Source of the DNA: Christensenella sp. UBA4636
GTDB taxonomy: Bacteria > Bacillota > Clostridia > Christensenellales > Borkfalkiaceae
Direction of reading: 5' to 3'
DNA length: 36,775 nt
Assembly: GCA_002405915.1 (NCBI GenBank)
Contig: DHMS01000003.1
Span: forward strand, 5,329-42,103
Shown here: piece by piece, positions 1 through 7,513 of the stretch
How the letters are laid out: the number at the start of each line of letters is the position of its first letter
How positions within the stretch are numbered: the stretch's first letter is position 1
The notes under the pieces: model-generated
What the model saw: only the letters and a program-made list of their open reading frames with translations
Told to the model about the DNA's origin: nothing
The model's database searches: none
Made by a program: the position numbers and the translations under genes

Positions 1-161
1 GGTGCTTCGCATTTTTGCGGATAGAAAAAAGCCGTTTACGGTTCGGTTTTCGCGAGGCAAACGACCGAAATAGTATTCAACGTACATTGATGGGCGTTTA
101 ACACGGCAAAAACCGATTTATTGCCGCAAAAATATTGAGTAGATAAGGAATGCAATCCCTA
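1..161 (-). repeat. MITE-like repeat, copy A (cut by window edge)
   Basis: Read on the minus strand, this stretch matches the left half of the element at 9111-9403 almost base for base, through the segments around ATCAATGTACGT and CGGTCGTTTGCC. It ends at 141-161 in the same terminal motif, GATAAGGAATGCAATCCCTA. The rest lies outside the window. It holds no open reading frame of note. A non-autonomous mobile repeat is inferred from the matching ends and the lack of coding capacity. Confidence 0.75.
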
Positions 162-218
162 AGAAAAACGCCTGCGACGGGGAAGTTGCAAGCGTTCTTG
201 AATTTTAATTATCGTTAG

Positions 219-242
219 AGATAAGGAATGAAATCCCTATCT
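219..242. repeat. Isolated repeat-terminus motif downstream of trxB
   Basis: A quasi-palindrome, AGATAaGG-8 nt-CCcTATCT, carries the core ATAAGGAATGAAATCCCTA, a one-base variant of the terminus found in the larger repeats. It lies just beyond the trxB stop and may act there as a weak terminator or RNA 3' end. A hairpin-prone segment (AAGAAAAACGC with GCGTTCTT) precedes it at 162-200. Confidence 0.5.
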
Positions 243-246
243 ATGG

Positions 247-1158
247 TTATTGCTTTTTGTTTACGTAGTTTACCGCACCCATGGCGGCGATTGCGCCGTC
301 GTTCATGGCGGTTAGGAGCTGACGATAGACTTTTTGGCGGCAGTCGCCTGCGACGAACGCGCCTTCAACGCCCGTTTCCATAAGGTCGTTGCCGATGATA
401 TAGCCGTTTTTATCGAGCGTGGCTATCTTTTCAAAGCGTTTGTTGTCCGGGATTTGCCCTATCGCGACGAACACCGCGGGAACGGCAAGTTCGAACTTAG
501 TTTTGTCAAGGCGGTTTTCGACTACGAGCGATTCGAGCGAAGTTTCGCCTTTAAAGTCAACCACCGAAGTGTTGGGGAGAACTTCCACGTTTTTGAGCTT
601 TTTAACCGCGTCGATATTGCCCTCGTCGCCGAAGAACTTATCGAACCATGTTAAAACGTAAACCTTTTTGCAAATTGCGGCAAGCAAAGCGACCGATTGA
701 AGCGCGGTGTTTCCGTCGCCGATAACGGCTACTTCCTTGTCCTTATAGAACGCGCCGTCGCAAATAGCGCAGTAATAAACGCCTTTGCCCAAAAGTTTAT
801 CCTCGTTCGCGATGCCGATATGTTTTTGCTTTACGCCGGTAGCGATGATTACCGTTTTGCCCTCGTGAACGCCGTAATCGGTCGTAACCACGAAGATTTC
901 GCCTTTCTTTTCAACGTCGAGAACCTCTTCCATTTCGAACCGAACGCCCAAATCAAGCACCTGTTCAAAGACTTTTTGAGAAAATTCCGCGCCGCTTACC
1001 GTGCGGTATGACGGCAAATTTTCCACCTTGGCGGAATAAGCTATTTGTCCGCCCACGCCGGACGATTCGAGTAAAAGCGTCGATTTATTGTTGCGGAGCG
1101 CGTACACCGCGGCAGCCATGCCGGCAACGCCCGAACCTATGATTATTACGTCGTACAT
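247..1158 (-). CDS. trxB: Thioredoxin-reductase-like flavoprotein, likely partner of the fused NrdD redoxin
   Basis: This 303-aa flavoprotein of the thioredoxin reductase family should pass electrons through FAD and a redox disulfide to a thioredoxin or redoxin. The N-terminal FAD loop is GSGVAG (8-13), the redox pair is C130-A-I-C133 followed by DG, and a second FAD motif, FVAGDCRQ, is near the C-terminus. The NADPH domain keeps GDGNTA (147-152), but the HRRxxxR segment that binds the NADPH 2'-phosphate is replaced by TWFDKFFGD (170-178). The electron donor may therefore be NADH or ferredoxin, as in ferredoxin-dependent flavin thioredoxin reductases. The start at 1158 is chosen because AAGGAAA precedes it and the protein then begins MYDVIIIG; an in-frame ATG 96 bases upstream has no such support. 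It lies 141 bp downstream of nrdD on the same strand, with a hairpin between them. Confidence 0.88.
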   Translation of the reverse strand: MYDVIIIGSGVAGMAAAVYALRNNKSTLLLESSGVGGQIAYSAKVENLPSYRTVSGAEFSQKVFEQVLDLGVRFEMEEVLDVEKKGEIFVVTTDYGVHEGKTVIIATGVKQKHIGIANEDKLLGKGVYYCAICDGAFYKDKEVAVIGDGNTALQSVALLAAICKKVYVLTWFDKFFGDEGNIDAVKKLKNVEVLPNTSVVDFKGETSLESLVVENRLDKTKFELAVPAVFVAIGQIPDNKRFEKIATLDKNGYIIGNDLMETGVEGAFVAGDCRQKVYRQLLTAMNDGAIAAMGAVNYVNKKQ

Positions 1159-1212
1159 AATCGTTTCCTTATTATACAATATTATGCGCACTAAGTGCAA
1201 GTAGGGATTTAT

Positions 1213-1259
1213 AAAAATGCGGAACCAAACGAATAAAGCCGCCCTATTCCGCATTTTTT
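1213..1259. terminator. Hairpin between nrdD and trxB
   Basis: A 12-bp perfect stem pairs AAAAATGCGGAA (1213-1224) with TTCCGCATTTTT (1247-1258) around a 22-nt loop. It carries T-runs on both sides, so it can work in either direction. In the minus direction it could reduce read-through from nrdD into trxB and set their relative expression. Confidence 0.6.
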
Positions 1260-1299
1260 ACAATTAGTTTGCCGCTATAAGCTATACGGGCAAAGCAAG

Positions 1300-3693
1300 T
1301 TATTGAGTAATTCCGTCGATGAACTTACGGATATTCGACGGGTTTGCAACGGCTTCGTAACCGTTGTTTCCGACTACGATAAGCGTAGGAGCTTCCTTTA
1401 CGCCGTGGTCGATAAAGAACTGTTCGTTATCTTCGGCATAAATCTTTTCGTACGTCAAGCCCGCTCTGTCCAAGAAAAGCGTAACCATAGCGCACTTCGG
1501 GCAGGTCTTGGTAGCGCAAAGAATGAGCTTGTATTCGCCGTCTTTGAGCTGTTCTTCGGTGGCTTCGCAAGCCGCGCAAGGCTTAGAAGTCTTGCCGGAA
1601 AGTATCGCGTCCTCGTCTTTAATGGCGTCGAGAACTTTATAAACCTTTCTTTCCTTGAACTCTTCGGTCTTGCCGTCGTTCCAGTTCTGAACGGGGCGGT
1701 AGTAACCCGTAATACGCGAGTAAACTTCCGCGGGTTCGCCGCAAATGGGGCATTTGAACTGTTCGCCGATAAGGTATCCGTGGTTTTTGCAGACGGAGTA
1801 CGTCGGGGAAAGAGTATAATACGGGAGCTTGTAGTTTTCCGCAATCTTTTTGACGAGCGCGGCGGCAGCCTTCCAGTCGGGGAGTTTTTCGCCCAAGAAT
1901 GCGTGGAAAACAGTACCGGAAGTGTAGAGAGTCTGCAATTCGTCCTGAATGTCGAGCGCGGTGAAGATATCGTCGGTGAAGCTTACGGGCAAGTGCGAGC
2001 TGTTAGTATAATACGGTGTATCGCCCTTGCTTGCGGTGATTATGTCCGGATAACGCTTAACGTCGTGCTTTGCCAAGCGGTAAGAAGTCGATTCCGCGGG
2101 GGTAGCTTCGAGGTTGTAAAGGTCGCCGTACATTTCCTGATAGTCGGAAAGTCTTTCGCGCATGTGGTTGAGAACGTCCTTAGTGAACTGCTGAGCCTTT
2201 TCGTGCGTCAAATCTTCTCTTATCCACTTAGCGTTAAGGCAAGCTTCGTTCATACCGACTAAGCCGATAGTGGAGAAGTGGTTGTCGAACGTGCCGAGGT
2301 ATCTCTTGGTGTAGGGGTAAAGACCTTCGTTCAAGAGCTTGGTGATAACCGTTCTCTTGGTTTTGAGCGAACGCGCGGAGATATCCATAAGTTTGTCGAG
2401 GCGTTTATAGAAGTCCGCTTCGTCGGTCGCAAGGTAGCCGATTCTCGGCATGTTTATCGTAACTACGCCGATAGAGCCGGTGCTTTCGCCGCTGCCGAAG
2501 AAACCGCCCGATTTTTTGCGAAGTTCGCGGAGGTCCAAGCGGAGTCTGCAACACATACTGCGAACGTCGCTCGGTTCCATATCGGAGTTAATATAGTTGG
2601 AGAAGTACGGGGTGCCGTACTTTGCAGCCATTTCGAAAAGAAGTTGATTGTTTTCGGTATCCGACCAATCGAAGTCGCGGGTGATGGAATAGGTCGGGAT
2701 AGGATACTGGAAGCCTCTGCCGTTGGCGTCGCCTTCTATCATGATTTCGATAAAGGCTTTGTTTACCATATCCATTTCGGCTTTGCAGTCCTTATACTTG
2801 AACGGCATTTCCTTGCCGCCGACTATCGCGTTGAGTTCTGCTAAGTCGTTAGGAACGACCCAGTCGAGCGTGACATTGGAGAACGGCGCCTGCGTACCCC
2901 AGCGGCTGGGGGTGTTTACGCCGTAAATAAAGGATTCGATAGCCTTTTTGACTTCTCTATAAGAAAGATTGTCGACCTTGACGAACGGCGCAAGGTAGGT
3001 ATCGAACGACGAAAAAGCCTGCGCGCCCGCCCATTCGTTCTGCATGATGCCGAGGAAGTTTACCATCTGGTTGCAGAGCGTGGCAAGGTGGCTCGCCGGG
3101 GAAGAAGTTATCTTGCCCGTAACGCCGCCCAACCCTTCTTTTATGAGTTGACGGAGCGACCAGCCCGCGCAGTAGCCCGTAAGCATGGAAAGGTCATGGA
3201 GATGGATATCGGCGTTTCTGTGCGCGTTCGCGATTTCTTCGTCGTAAATTTCGCTGAGCCAATAGTTAGCCGTAATCGCGCCCGAGTTGGAAAGGATAAG
3301 CCCGCCTACCGAGTAAGTAACGGTGGAGTTTTCCTTAACGCGCCAGTCGGCGACTTTAACGTAACTGTCTACGAGTTCCTTGTAGTCGAGAATGGTAGAC
3401 TTCATGTTACGGATTTTTTCTCTTTGCTTACGATAGAGAATGTAGGACTTGCCTACGTCGCTGTATCCCGCCTGAATAAGGACGGATTCGACGCTGTCCT
3501 GAATATCTTCTACGGCGATAACGCCGTTTTTAATCTTGTGTTCGAAATCCGCGGTTACTTTGAGCGCGAGAAAATCGATAACGCTCGGCGCGTACTGCTT
3601 TTCAAGCGCGTCAAACGCTTTGGTGATTGCTACGGCGATTTTGGAAATGTCGAAGTCCACTATCTTGCCGTCTCTTTTGACTACTTTGTACAT
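1300..3693 (-). CDS. nrdD: Anaerobic ribonucleoside-triphosphate reductase with fused C-terminal redoxin
   Basis: Class III ribonucleotide reductase (797 aa), making dNTPs by glycyl-radical chemistry without oxygen. An ATP-cone allosteric domain covers about residues 1-95 (VVKRDGKIVDFD). The barrel holds GYCAGWSLRQL (C175) and SMCCRLRLDL (C381/C382), placing the active-site cysteines. A zinc-type site follows (C635, H638, C648, C651), then the glycyl-radical loop RITGYYR with G663. Ordinary family members end soon after this loop; this one runs 134 residues further. It has a linker with C706-A-A-C709 and then a ~76-residue glutaredoxin/NrdH-like domain with C731-P-K-C734 and the APT (cis-proline) motif. 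The fused redoxin points to the thiol-reduced rather than formate-reduced subtype. GGAGGAG precedes the ATG. The promoter is at 3782-3810 with NrdR-like boxes upstream. Confidence 0.95.
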   Translation of the reverse strand: MYKVVKRDGKIVDFDISKIAVAITKAFDALEKQYAPSVIDFLALKVTADFEHKIKNGVIAVEDIQDSVESVLIQAGYSDVGKSYILYRKQREKIRNMKSTILDYKELVDSYVKVADWRVKENSTVTYSVGGLILSNSGAITANYWLSEIYDEEIANAHRNADIHLHDLSMLTGYCAGWSLRQLIKEGLGGVTGKITSSPASHLATLCNQMVNFLGIMQNEWAGAQAFSSFDTYLAPFVKVDNLSYREVKKAIESFIYGVNTPSRWGTQAPFSNVTLDWVVPNDLAELNAIVGGKEMPFKYKDCKAEMDMVNKAFIEIMIEGDANGRGFQYPIPTYSITRDFDWSDTENNQLLFEMAAKYGTPYFSNYINSDMEPSDVRSMCCRLRLDLRELRKKSGGFFGSGESTGSIGVVTINMPRIGYLATDEADFYKRLDKLMDISARSLKTKRTVITKLLNEGLYPYTKRYLGTFDNHFSTIGLVGMNEACLNAKWIREDLTHEKAQQFTKDVLNHMRERLSDYQEMYGDLYNLEATPAESTSYRLAKHDVKRYPDIITASKGDTPYYTNSSHLPVSFTDDIFTALDIQDELQTLYTSGTVFHAFLGEKLPDWKAAAALVKKIAENYKLPYYTLSPTYSVCKNHGYLIGEQFKCPICGEPAEVYSRITGYYRPVQNWNDGKTEEFKERKVYKVLDAIKDEDAILSGKTSKPCAACEATEEQLKDGEYKLILCATKTCPKCAMVTLFLDRAGLTYEKIYAEDNEQFFIDHGVKEAPTLIVVGNNGYEAVANPSNIRKFIDGITQ

Positions 3694-3781
3694 TGCTACT
3701 CCTCCGTTTATATGTTTTACGGCTTGCCTCTTTGTTTCCTTTTACCTTGTTTTCGGGCAAGCTCTCGTCGTGTGCTTGAAT

Positions 3782-3810
3782 ATACTATCATATTTGCCGC
3801 CGTATGTCAA
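3782..3810 (-). promoter_or_regulatory. nrdD promoter
   Basis: On the minus strand TTGACA (3805-3810) is followed after exactly 17 bp by TAGTAT (3782-3787). Transcription would begin near 3775, giving a leader of roughly 80 nt before the nrdD start. Confidence 0.8.
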
Positions 3811-3816
3811 GGGTTT

Positions 3817-3864
3817 TCGGAATATTTTGTAGTACGATTTTTCGTTGACCACAACATATTGTGG
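3817..3864. promoter_or_regulatory. Pair of NrdR-like boxes
   Basis: Box 2 (3849-3864), CCACAACATATTGTGG, matches the known NrdR consensus acaCwAtATaTwGtgt at 13 of 16 positions and is a perfect 6-4-6 palindrome. Box 1 (3817-3832), TCGGAATATTTTGTAG, matches at 10 of 16. Box starts are 32 bp apart, the spacing typical of NrdR box pairs (three helical turns). They lie 7 bp upstream of the nrdD -35, implying ATP/dATP-sensing control by NrdR encoded elsewhere. Confidence 0.75.
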
Positions 3865-4073
3865 TTTTATGCAAATACCGCAACTAAAAGTTTTGTAAGC
3901 TCAAAAATCTTGATTTCGCCTTAATTTTTCCGTTATTCAAGTTTAAAAAGCTTTTCAATATGTTCGCTACAAACGGACATAATGCCGAATTTGTTTTTAT
4001 TTTAGAGAAAAAATTCATAAATTTCACAAAAATATTCGCGTATTTGCAATATATACGCCGCAAGAGAAAACGC

Positions 4074-4104
4074 GGCAAATCCAAAGTACGACTTTGGATT
4101 TGCC
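4074..4104. other. 13-bp perfect hairpin in the nrdD/nrdG intergenic region
   Basis: GGCAAATCCAAAG (4074-4086) pairs perfectly with CTTTGGATTTGCC (4092-4104) around the loop TACGA. No T-run follows, so a terminator is unlikely. It lies in the ~560-bp divergent region, upstream of the nrdG promoter. Apart from this hairpin, the two promoters and the NrdR-like boxes, I see nothing in 3865-4160. Confidence 0.6.
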
Positions 4105-4161
4105 ATAAATCACAAGCCTTTAAAAGATTACTTGCAAAAAGAAAACGCCGAGCGACAAACG

Positions 4162-4190
4162 TTGACAAGCGGCGGGGAAAGTGATAATAT
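4162..4190 (+). promoter_or_regulatory. nrdG promoter
   Basis: TTGACA (4162-4167), a 17-bp spacer and TAATAT (4185-4190). The predicted start of transcription near 4197 rules out upstream in-frame starts for nrdG and supports the ATG at 4253. Confidence 0.8.
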
Positions 4191-4252
4191 ATAAGTATTC
4201 GGATTGCGGTTATTTCCGCCGCATTTTCGGCAAAAAAGAGGTAATATATATT

Positions 4253-4945
4253 ATGATGATAAAAGGCTTGCAAAAATTAACTCTTCTCGACTTTCCCGGG
4301 AAAATCGCCTGCACCGTTTTCACCGGCGGGTGCAACTTGCGCTGCCCGTTCTGCCACAACGCGTTGCTCGTAACCGAACAAGACAAAACCTTTATCCCGA
4401 CTGAAGAGTTTTTCGCCTTTCTATCCGAACGCGCCGACCGCCTCGAAGGGGTCGCGATAACGGGTGGCGAACCGCTTATGCAAAAGGACATCGAAAGCTT
4501 TATCAAACGCATAAAGGATATGGGTTACGCCGTCAAGCTCGACACCAACGGCACCTACCCCGACAAGCTCAAAAAAATACTCGACGAAAAGCTCGTAGAC
4601 TACGTTGCGATAGACATCAAAAATTCGCCCGAAAAGTATGCGGTAACGGCGGGCGTAAGCAACCTCGACGTTGAAAAAATCAAAAAAAGCGTGAAAATAC
4701 TGATGGAAAGCGGCGTCGACTACGAATTCCGTACGACCGTGCCGAAAGAACTTTTCACCGAAGAGGACTTTGAAAAAATCGCGCAATGGATAGCGGGCGC
4801 AAAAAGATACTTTTTGCAGGAATTCAAGGATTCCGGCAATCTAATCGAAGAAGATTTATTCACCCCCGAAAGCAAGGAAGTTATGGAAAAGTACGCTTCC
4901 ATAGTAAGAAAAACCGTCAAGCAAGTAGAGGTGCGCGGCATTTAA
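4253..4945 (+). CDS. nrdG: Radical-SAM activating enzyme for anaerobic ribonucleotide reductase
   Basis: This 230-aa radical SAM protein should install the glycyl radical on NrdD using S-adenosylmethionine and a [4Fe-4S] cluster. The CxxxCxxC cluster motif is C27-N-L-R-C31-P-F-C34, close to the N-terminus after KLTLLDFPGKIACTVF, and a GGEP motif (AITGGEPLM) follows for SAM binding. Its length and opening resemble the NrdG2 group of pyruvate-formate-lyase-activase-like enzymes rather than the shorter E. coli NrdG. AGAGG at 4237-4241 lies about 11 nt before the first of two tandem ATGs; the second ATG at 4256 is an alternative. It is divergent from nrdD and has its own promoter. Confidence 0.93.
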   Translation: MMIKGLQKLTLLDFPGKIACTVFTGGCNLRCPFCHNALLVTEQDKTFIPTEEFFAFLSERADRLEGVAITGGEPLMQKDIESFIKRIKDMGYAVKLDTNGTYPDKLKKILDEKLVDYVAIDIKNSPEKYAVTAGVSNLDVEKIKKSVKILMESGVDYEFRTTVPKELFTEEDFEKIAQWIAGAKRYFLQEFKDSGNLIEEDLFTPESKEVMEKYASIVRKTVKQVEVRGI

Positions 4946-5018
4946 AGGCTTTTTCGCTTTGCCGAGAAATTTTTAAAACACAACTAATTCTTAATGAAAG
5001 TTTTATAAAAAAATAATG

Positions 5019-5034
5019 CGGCAAATGCCGCAAT
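5019..5034. terminator. Possible weak terminator after nrdG
   Basis: A GC-rich 6-bp stem, TGCGGC-AAAT-GCCGCA, follows an A-run. The T-run lies on the minus-strand side, so it is a poor terminator for nrdG; function is uncertain. Confidence 0.3.
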
Positions 5035-5057
5035 TTGAAAAAACAACATCGGTTTAG

Positions 5058-5086
5058 TTGACATAACGAAAGATAAATAATATAAT
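5058..5086 (+). promoter_or_regulatory. Promoter of the leucine-rich-repeat gene
   Basis: Perfect consensus: TTGACA (5058-5063), a 17-bp spacer and TATAAT (5081-5086), with the start codon 21 bp downstream of the -10. Strong constitutive expression is implied. Confidence 0.88.
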
Positions 5087-5107
5087 TGAAGAAAAAAGAG
5101 GTACGTT

Positions 5108-7390
5108 ATGAAGAAAACATTGATACGATTGCTTATATTTTTGCTCGTTGCGGGAGTTGCCGTCGGCGTTTACTTTATCATAAAGAAAACAACCGAACCT
5201 GCGCCGGACGCGAGAAAAACTTCGATTTCCATATCGGAGGACGGCATAATGACGATTTACGACAGAAACGACGAAGCGAATAAAGTCATATATTTCAGCG
5301 TATTAGGTCAAGAGCAAACCGAATTGTTCTATACTTCGATGCTTGCGAGCAATTACAGAAAAGACAAAGAGGGTTATTACGGAATCGACGTCAATCTTAA
5401 AAATTACGGGACTTTCGACGTAGACTCTATTTACGAACTTCATATAGAGTTTTATTGGGCAGAGTACGGAAGCTTGTTTATGGGCGACTATTCTAAGGTT
5501 TATTTGCAGAAAAGATACAACCGTAACCAGCGTTGGAACATGTATTTTGTATACGGCGAGGACGGTAAGTTTTACAACCCGGACGATTATTACAAAGGCA
5601 AGGTTGAATCCATAACGACATTATACCCCATTCCGAGCGTTTTCATGCAGTATTCGTCGATTTCGACAGACGACAACCTAATGATACTCAACCTTAAAGA
5701 CGGCACCACGCGCGAAGCAAGAATTTCTTACGCCATAACGAACGGAGTAGACACGGACGAACCGGGAGAAAAAACCATTGAATTCGAGTACGCGGGAGCA
5801 AAATACGTACATAATTACACGGTATTACCCGTAAACGTCGAAAACAACGTAATCACAAGCGTAGACGTCGGCGAAAACGACGAAATCTCGATACACAATC
5901 TTACTTCCTCTTCTCCTTCCGATACGCTTCTCCCCTCTTTAAGCAAGGTAAAAAAGCTAACTTACGGATACGACCTTGCCGCCGATTCGCTTAAAGGCTT
6001 CGACAATTTAGAAGAATTAACGATTAAATCCGGCAGCGTACCTTTGCAAACGATATTCGGAGGAAAAATTCCGTCGAGCCTAAAAAGCGTGCGTATATTA
6101 GACGGCTCAACAAAACTATCAAATTACTTTTTTCATGGAGCAAGCTCGATAGAGAAAATCCATATTCCCGCCTCTGTTACGGAAGCGGAAGAAAACGCGT
6201 TTGAGGGATTAAAAGACAATCTTTCGTCAATTACGATATCGGGCAATATTCCCGTACCGAAAAACTTTACGACCGAAACAATACGTATTGCCCCGGGAAG
6301 TACCGCCGTTTGTCAATTTTTCCTTTACAACAACACGAACGTCAAAAAATTGATTATGCCTAACAGCGTCACTACAATACAAGTGAACGCGCTTGCAAAC
6401 TCCGCGCTTACGGACATAAGATTTTCGAATAACTTAACTTCGTTTCTGAGAGATTCGCTCTCGGGCATAAAAGGAATAACCAAGCTAAAACTCCCCGAAA
6501 GTGCAACTTATTTTGCGCCGTCCGTTTTTTCGGCTATGCCTAATCTCGAAGAAATATATTTCGGCAAAAGCGTAAAAACGATAGAAACTTCGCAATTTAT
6601 CGGCAACACGTCCTTGAAAATATTCAGTTGCCCCGCTCCGAACGCGACAATCTCCGTAAGCGGTTTGTTGCATGACACAAAAGTGCGTGAAATTCACATC
6701 GGCGGCAAACAGTCGATTGTGTATATCTACTACAAAAAAGGCGACACCACCGATATTTTCCCGCTCGTTGACCTTTACGTTTACGGCGATATATGTGACG
6801 GTTTTGCAAAAAACATGAAGCACAATCTGCACTCGGTCTACTTGAGACTTGACGATTCGGTTACGAAAATCGGTAACAACGCATTCGAAGGCACGAACGT
6901 ATTCAAATCGCTTGAACTTAAAAACGTTTCTTCTATCGGCAACGAAGCCTTTAAAAATAGCCGTTTCGATACGTTTTTTGCGGGCGGCAAGCTTGAAACG
7001 GTCGGCGACGACACCTTTGTTTCAAGCGATTATATGAGCGGCAAAAGCAAGGTTATACTCGATAACATTCTTTTAAAACAAGCTCCGGACGCAGACGGGA
7101 AAATAGTCGTAGACGACGGAGTGAAAGCTATCGCGAGCTACGCTTTCACCGGAAACGCAAAAGAGATAGTTATCCCCTCTTCCGTTCAAAAAGTAAAAAG
7201 TACGACTTTCTTTTCCGACACCGTAACAAAAATAACCTTTAACGGCAAAATCTCTCTCGACGGCGGCGGCACGCCTTTTACGGGTGCGACAAACACTTTG
7301 AAGGAAGTCTTTGTTCCGCTCGAATGTATCGATTATTACAACAACACAGCCGGCTGGAAAAACTTTTCAAGCCTTTATAAACCGCTTTAA
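5108..7390 (+). CDS. Membrane-anchored BspA-like leucine-rich-repeat protein
   Basis: This 760-aa protein has a short basic N-terminus and one hydrophobic segment (residues ~5-26, LIRLLIFLLVAGVAVGVYFI) with no lipobox or clear signal-peptidase site. It is probably tethered with its bulk outside the cell. Residues ~35-270 form a region I do not recognise, rich in beta-prone and tyrosine residues. From ~280 to the end come LRR_5/BspA-type repeats of the form FxGxxxLxxIxIPxSVxxIxxxAFxxxxxL, such as SSIEKIHIPASVTEAEENAFEG cut into its units. Relatives act in adhesion or carbohydrate/protein binding at the surface; the ligand cannot be read here. AGAGGT lies just upstream of the ATG. It is a single-gene unit between its own promoter and terminator. 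Confidence 0.8.
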   Translation: MKKTLIRLLIFLLVAGVAVGVYFIIKKTTEPAPDARKTSISISEDGIMTIYDRNDEANKVIYFSVLGQEQTELFYTSMLASNYRKDKEGYYGIDVNLKNYGTFDVDSIYELHIEFYWAEYGSLFMGDYSKVYLQKRYNRNQRWNMYFVYGEDGKFYNPDDYYKGKVESITTLYPIPSVFMQYSSISTDDNLMILNLKDGTTREARISYAITNGVDTDEPGEKTIEFEYAGAKYVHNYTVLPVNVENNVITSVDVGENDEISIHNLTSSSPSDTLLPSLSKVKKLTYGYDLAADSLKGFDNLEELTIKSGSVPLQTIFGGKIPSSLKSVRILDGSTKLSNYFFHGASSIEKIHIPASVTEAEENAFEGLKDNLSSITISGNIPVPKNFTTETIRIAPGSTAVCQFFLYNNTNVKKLIMPNSVTTIQVNALANSALTDIRFSNNLTSFLRDSLSGIKGITKLKLPESATYFAPSVFSAMPNLEEIYFGKSVKTIETSQFIGNTSLKIFSCPAPNATISVSGLLHDTKVREIHIGGKQSIVYIYYKKGDTTDIFPLVDLYVYGDICDGFAKNMKHNLHSVYLRLDDSVTKIGNNAFEGTNVFKSLELKNVSSIGNEAFKNSRFDTFFAGGKLETVGDDTFVSSDYMSGKSKVILDNILLKQAPDADGKIVVDDGVKAIASYAFTGNAKEIVIPSSVQKVKSTTFFSDTVTKITFNGKISLDGGGTPFTGATNTLKEVFVPLECIDYYNNTAGWKNFSSLYKPL

Positions 7391-7431
7391 TTTACGATAA
7401 TAATTTGAAGCCCGACCAATTACAACCGAAT

Positions 7432-7481
7432 AAAAAAGACTGTTTTTAGAGGTTTGTTTAGCCCTTTAAACAGTCTTTTTT
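7432..7481. terminator. Bidirectional terminator between the LRR gene and the DUF4143 gene
   Basis: AAAAAAGACTGTTT (7432-7445) pairs with AAACAGTCTTTTTT (7468-7481), a 14-bp perfect stem with A/T tracts on both sides. It serves two convergent genes. Confidence 0.88.
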
Positions 7482-7513
7482 GTTGTAAAAATTTTGAGTT
7501 TATAACCAGAAAA

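Noticed and set aside
1130..1200. Promoter TTGCAC-18-TATAAT just upstream of trxB
   Set aside because: The start of transcription would fall at the ATG and remove the AAGGAAA ribosome site, so it is probably not used for this start.
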